From NCBI GenBank assembly GCA_028564675.1, contig JAOVVO010000362.1, positions 16,732-80,731 of the forward strand: a stretch of 64,000 bases of DNA. Reading direction: 5' to 3'. The notes beneath the pieces were generated by a model that saw nothing but the letters and a program-made list of their open reading frames with translations, was not told the origin of the DNA and did no database searches. This DNA comes from Onchocerca lupi (lineage: Eukaryota; Nematoda; Chromadorea; Rhabditida; Onchocercidae). A program made the position numbers and the translations under genes. Positions 60,061 to 64,000 of this stretch are shown here, one piece after another (the stretch's first letter is position 1; every line of letters begins with the position of its first letter).

Positions 60061-63000
60061 ATGAAAAGATTTGTGTATGAGATGTGGCGTGATGAGAATC
60101 TAGCGGCAACGCTACTCCAGAAACTTATCAAAAACAAAAAATCTATTGTCATTGATTATTCCTCTCCAAATATTGCTAAACAATTTCATGTTGGAAATTT
60201 CAGGTTATTTCTTGCATTCTTTAAAAGGGAGGTACAGTTTGAATACTCCTTATTGATTCACTTTGCCATTATTTTTTGATTCGATCCTGACAGTTTTTCA
60301 CAACTCTTGTATGAAATATATAACAATACAAAGAGGATGGAATTTCCTACAACTATTTTGTTGTCTAAGAGAAATATTAGCTTAAAATCTACTTTTTATT
60401 AATATATTAAGCACTGCAGTATAATATCATGAATGCAGCATGAGATGAGTAAAGAATAGAAATTAATTATGAATCACTGCTATATACTGGCTTCAGTTAG
60501 GGAACAAATACTAACTCAAATTTATGCTGATTGTATTACGATTCATTAATTGTTATTAACGAGCATGGATTGCTTATATGCCTTCAATTAACACGAAAAG
60601 TTTCTTTTATTATTCATTCTCGGAACATTTTTATTTTTGTTTGCAGATCCACTGTTATTGGGCGCTATATCGATGCAATAAATAGGGCTGCTGGAAATAA
60701 AGTTATGTCTGTTAATTATATCGGTGATTGGGGATTGCAGTTCGCATTGATTGCTGCTCATTGGCCAATGATAAAACCTTCCCAAGAGGTAATATATTTC
60801 TCTTATCCATTTTTTAATTATTCGTTATACAAAAAATCTGAATTCAGACCAGAAATGTCTTTTTTTTTTTTTCAGGAATGGTCCACATGGAATACAATGC
60901 AAAAATTTACTCTTTTGGCTAAATGTTATATTGAAGCGAACAAATTAGCTGAACATTCTAACAATTTTCTACAAACAGCTCATGATATTCTTGCCAGCAT
61001 GGAAAGCTGTCTATTAACTGCGAGCACCAATGAGCATTTGTCATTCTGGCAAAATATACGACAATTATCGCACAAGCAGTTGCATAATTTTTATAGGTAT
61101 AACAAAATTATTTATGGTGTGGCTATATTTAAAATGCCTAAGGAAGGATATGATGTGACCTAACTGGCCTTCATATTCATCACTGTGGAAAATGTATATT
61201 AAAGCATCTTAGAATAAAGTATGGCTTACCATCCTTATATTTTGCTGTCACAAATTTTTTTTTTTTTTTTGATTTTTCGATAAAACTTTTCAAATTAGAA
61301 AATGAAAGAAAACTATAAAATACTGGAGACTGTAAATTAAAGTATCGCTGCATTAATCAAGGATTTAAATGACTAACATCCTATCTAGGACTGAAATATG
61401 GTTTGGAGATTTATGGTTATTACATTTAGAATTATAGCTTGCATAGATTTGTAAAGTTTCCAGTGGAAATGCCACTATGTTTTAAAGAAAAAGTTTCAGA
61501 AAAATCAATTTATCAATGGATGTAGAATATTTTGAGTCTGACTTTGTCATTTCTGCTCATCAATTAATTGATCGTATGTTACGAGAAGGACAAGCAGAAA
61601 ATAGTAATGATGGTTCTGTTTCGGTCAGATGCAAAGAGCAAAATAAGCCTATTATTATCAGAAGGTCCAATAACACTACTCTTTATTTGTCCAGGTAATC
61701 ATTCTTAATTCCCTTAACTGGTGCGAAATTCCATATAGTAAGAAATTGAACTTAGTAATACTGTTTTGTGTAAACTGCATGCATTTCACTTTACTTTGAG
61801 TGTAAATTGTGATAGGGTGATTTCTTAATTGCCAATTTTAAAAGTTCAGGGATTTAGCATCGGTTCTACTACGGGAGCAGTTGTATGCAGCGGATGAGTA
61901 TTTGTTTGTGGTCGACCATGCACAAAGACAACATTTTATCAATTTGAAATACCTTTTAAATGCCATCGGAAGAAACGACATCGGTGATAAAATACGACAT
62001 GTTTCATTTGGGCGCGTAAAAGGCCTTTCTACTAGGTACTGCTGGTTTCATCTTGCCACTTAAAACTTCTGTTTTCACTATGCTGAACCACTTGAAAGCG
62101 GATTGTTGATTTTAGTCGCTGTTCGAAAATAATTCACTGTGCTAGCTTATAGACTTTTAGAAGATTAGATTTTTAGTTTTCACAGGATTTCAGAATCATT
62201 CTTTTTACAGGCTGGGAGAAGTTCAACTGGTAAATAACATATTGGATCATGGTTTGGAACTTGCAAAATCTTTTATTACCAAATCTAAAACAATGAAAAT
62301 TGATCGGAACGAAATTCCTCGTAAATTTCTCTCCAGTGCTTTTATTCACTCATCAATTAATAGAATCGATATGATCTATTAAAAATGTTGGATATTTAAA
62401 ACAGTATTTATATATGTATATTTAAGAAGTAGCAGCCAACTTGTCACTCGGAACAATAATAGTTAATGATCTCAAGAGAGCGCGATCCACTGATTACTTG
62501 TTCTCATTTGATAAGGCATTTCAAGTGAATCAAAATAATGCGCTTCTTCTACAGGTACAATTCTTTCTTAGAATATCTCTACTAGCTTTATTTTTTTATG
62601 TAGTCTCATTCTTACTTTTTCGATATCTCGAGAATCTTTTGATAGACACCTTTCCCGTAATAAATGAACAATAATTGTTAACCTATAACTTCACTTTGTA
62701 TTTTATAGTCTGCAGCATGCATAAATTATGTTATCATTTTTTGATATTAGCAATGTTAAAAAACATACATTTCCATGCATTTTATCGTCAGTCGTTAGGA
62801 TTTTGTGTTTAAAAAATAAAGGTTCATTTTTTTTACCGCTGTAATTTGCAAGTTATTGATTTTAGACGAAACACAGCCGGCTAATGTCAATTGAGGAACG
62901 GAATCATACCTTGAAACAGAATCTAATGCAAGGATTTGAAGGAGATTTCGAGACAGATGAAGCGAGTTGGCGCCTTCTGGAGCAGTTCAAAGCATTTCCT

Positions 63001-63219
63001 GATGTTTTGTTTGCTAGCTATCAAGAAATGGAACCTTGCCGATTAACCGTATACTTATTGCAGCTAGCTAACGTCGTAGGCTTTGCTTCCTCCATTCTTC
63101 GCATATCAGGCGAACCATTAGATAAAGCCATACCAAGGCTTTTATTGTTGTCAACTGCACGGAAAATTTTGAATAACGGGATGCATCTACTAGGTATAGA
63201 ACCATTGAAGAAAATGTGA
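60061..63219 (+). CDS. rars-2: Arginyl-tRNA synthetase, mitochondrial RARS2 type, N-terminally short
   Basis: A class Ia synthetase that charges tRNA-Arg for mitochondrial translation. Exons: 60061-60203, 60647-60788, 60876-61096, 61500-61694, 61850-62035, 62211-62320, 62427-62554, 62866-63219, giving 492 residues. Landmarks: IVIDYSSPNIAKQFHVGNFR with the HIGH-equivalent motif as HVGN (43-46), VNYIGDWGLQFALI, RRSNNTTLYLSRDLASVL, HVSFGRVKGLSTR in place of a canonical KMSKS as in other RARS2, then the DALR anticodon-binding domain (SWRLLEQFKAFPDVL, RLTVYLLQLANVVG, RKILNNGMHLLGIEPLKKM). Compared with vertebrate RARS2 about 100 residues are missing at the N-terminus, the part that forms the additional tRNA-binding domain. 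A stop codon at 60052-60054 blocks upward extension in the same exon. ATG 60038 opens only a seven-codon upstream ORF. The exon 6 donor (CGTAAAT) and exon 7 acceptor (TTTAAG) were chosen on phase and similarity. Confidence 0.92.
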
Positions 63220-63630
63220 TGATAAAAATATAATTACAGAATCTAGTTATGTATCATGAAATTTCTTCTGATTTTATTTTCATAGATCTAAACTTTTTAA
63301 AACTGACAGATTTTGAATCCTACATTAAGGCAAACATGACAGAAATGGGAATGAAGAGATGAGTTTGTATTGCTGTGAACATAGTTCACGGAATTTTAAA
63401 ACAACCGAAAAATTCTACACTGGGATATAATACTATCCTTATGAAATTTCGAAAGAATTTCAAGGGTTTGGTTTTCAAAATCATTTTTAACAACAAAAAT
63501 TATTTTTCTTTGTTATCTCGTACATAACTTTAAATTCATTATTTAAGAGATATGTTTGTCCAACAAAACAATAATGAATCCATAACGGCTTTTCATAATT
63601 TTCCATCATATTCAAAGTTTCATCAAATAG
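63220..63630. other. Convergent 3' spacer
   Basis: 411 bases separate the stop codons of the plus-strand synthetase and the minus-strand glucosidase II beta gene. No feature is recognised; it holds the two 3' UTRs. Confidence 0.6.
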
Positions 63631-64000
63631 TTAAAGTTCTTCGTGTTGATCAGTGATAGTGGCAGGGTCTGGGCATGCAGCAGGAGAACGCAAGATAAAA
63701 AGATATTCACATTTGCTTGGTTCTGATACTTCCACTAGTTGTGTTTCCTCTCCACATTCAATGACTACTTTTGTGGATCGGTCCGGCCCATTCCAACACG
63801 GTGTGCCGTGCTCGTAACTTTGTAATGCATATTTATTTGGTTCGGTCCCAATCCAACCAATCCATTTTCTACAACAGGAAATTTATTCGAAAATTCTGAA
63901 AAATCACAATTTTTAAATTTCTTTTGTGAAAGACGCACTTGAATAGTTCGGTGTATATATTCACATGAAATGAAAAATGTCTCACCTGAATATATATATA
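63631..64000 (-). CDS. Glucosidase II beta subunit (PRKCSH), C-terminal exon, 5' part outside window
   Basis: The last exon, 63631-63868, encodes the end of the MRH (mannose-6-phosphate receptor homology) domain: YEHGTPCWNGPDRSTKVVI, then ECGEETQLVEVSEPSKCEYL and RSPAACPDP, finishing ITDQHEEL before TAA. The subunit holds the catalytic alpha chain in the ER and binds N-glycans through the MRH domain for glucose trimming. The Cys pattern and the NGPxRST and EPSxCEY motifs fit the family closely. The C-terminal HEEL stands where other species have HDEL or a similar retrieval signal. A donor-like CAG/GTGAGA lies at 63986-63985, so 63986-64000 is probably the end of the preceding exon. The exact join over the intron is not proven. 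The gene continues to the right of the window. Confidence 0.9.

Noticed and set aside
1..64000. tRNA genes, rRNA, CRISPR arrays, bacterial or Wolbachia-derived genes
   Set aside because: I looked for T-loop motifs with paired stems, direct-repeat arrays and intron-free bacterial-style genes and found none that hold up. Absence is judged by eye only.

Overview
This is an AT-rich stretch of a eukaryotic genome. The genes are split by many short introns with GT..AG ends and TTTCAG-type acceptors. The gene set points to a parasitic nematode, most likely a filarial (clade III) worm: an SXP/RAL-2 (DUF148) protein, a secreted ShKT-domain protein, fragments of a nematode WAGO-type Argonaute, a decayed BEL/Pao retroelement, and acceptor sites just upstream of several start codons that fit spliced-leader trans-splicing. 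I cannot name the species. I assembled the gene models by hand from protein similarity, splice signals and reading-frame phase. Each recommended model keeps one open frame across all listed exons.

Left part (1-17344): the 3' part of MTO1 (mitochondrial tRNA-U34 modification, +); a 3.6 kb gap with copy A of a dispersed repeat; a doublecortin-domain gene (-) with a long Ser/Thr-rich tail; a 3.4 kb gap; and a secreted protein that joins a ShKT domain to a nitrobindin-type heme-binding beta-barrel (+).

Middle-left (17345-27881): gene-poor. It holds the most unusual locus of the window. At 19029-20069, pieces of an Argonaute Piwi domain are arranged as a large imperfect inverted repeat with an extra outer copy. 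They abut a broken BEL/Pao polyprotein remnant (20091-21165). A transcript through this locus could fold into double-stranded RNA matching Argonaute coding sequence.

Centre (27882-46736, all +): an SXP/RAL-2 protein, a complete CYP2-clan cytochrome P450, a small secreted acidic protein, a divergent ABHD17-type serine hydrolase, copy B of the dispersed repeat, a frameshifted coding relic, and a two-finger CCCH protein.

Right part (46737-64000): PUM3/PUF6 (-, 14 exons), SLC35F6 (+), an arginyl-tRNA synthetase of the mitochondrial RARS2 type (+), and the last exon of glucosidase II beta (-), which runs off the window. MTO1 and RARS2 both serve mitochondrial translation, but nothing suggests a shared transcript. 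Orientations give convergent pairs (MTO1/doublecortin, CCCH/PUM3, RARS2/glucosidase II beta) and divergent pairs (doublecortin/ShKT-nitrobindin, PUM3/SLC35F6). No tRNA, rRNA, CRISPR or bacterial gene was found.
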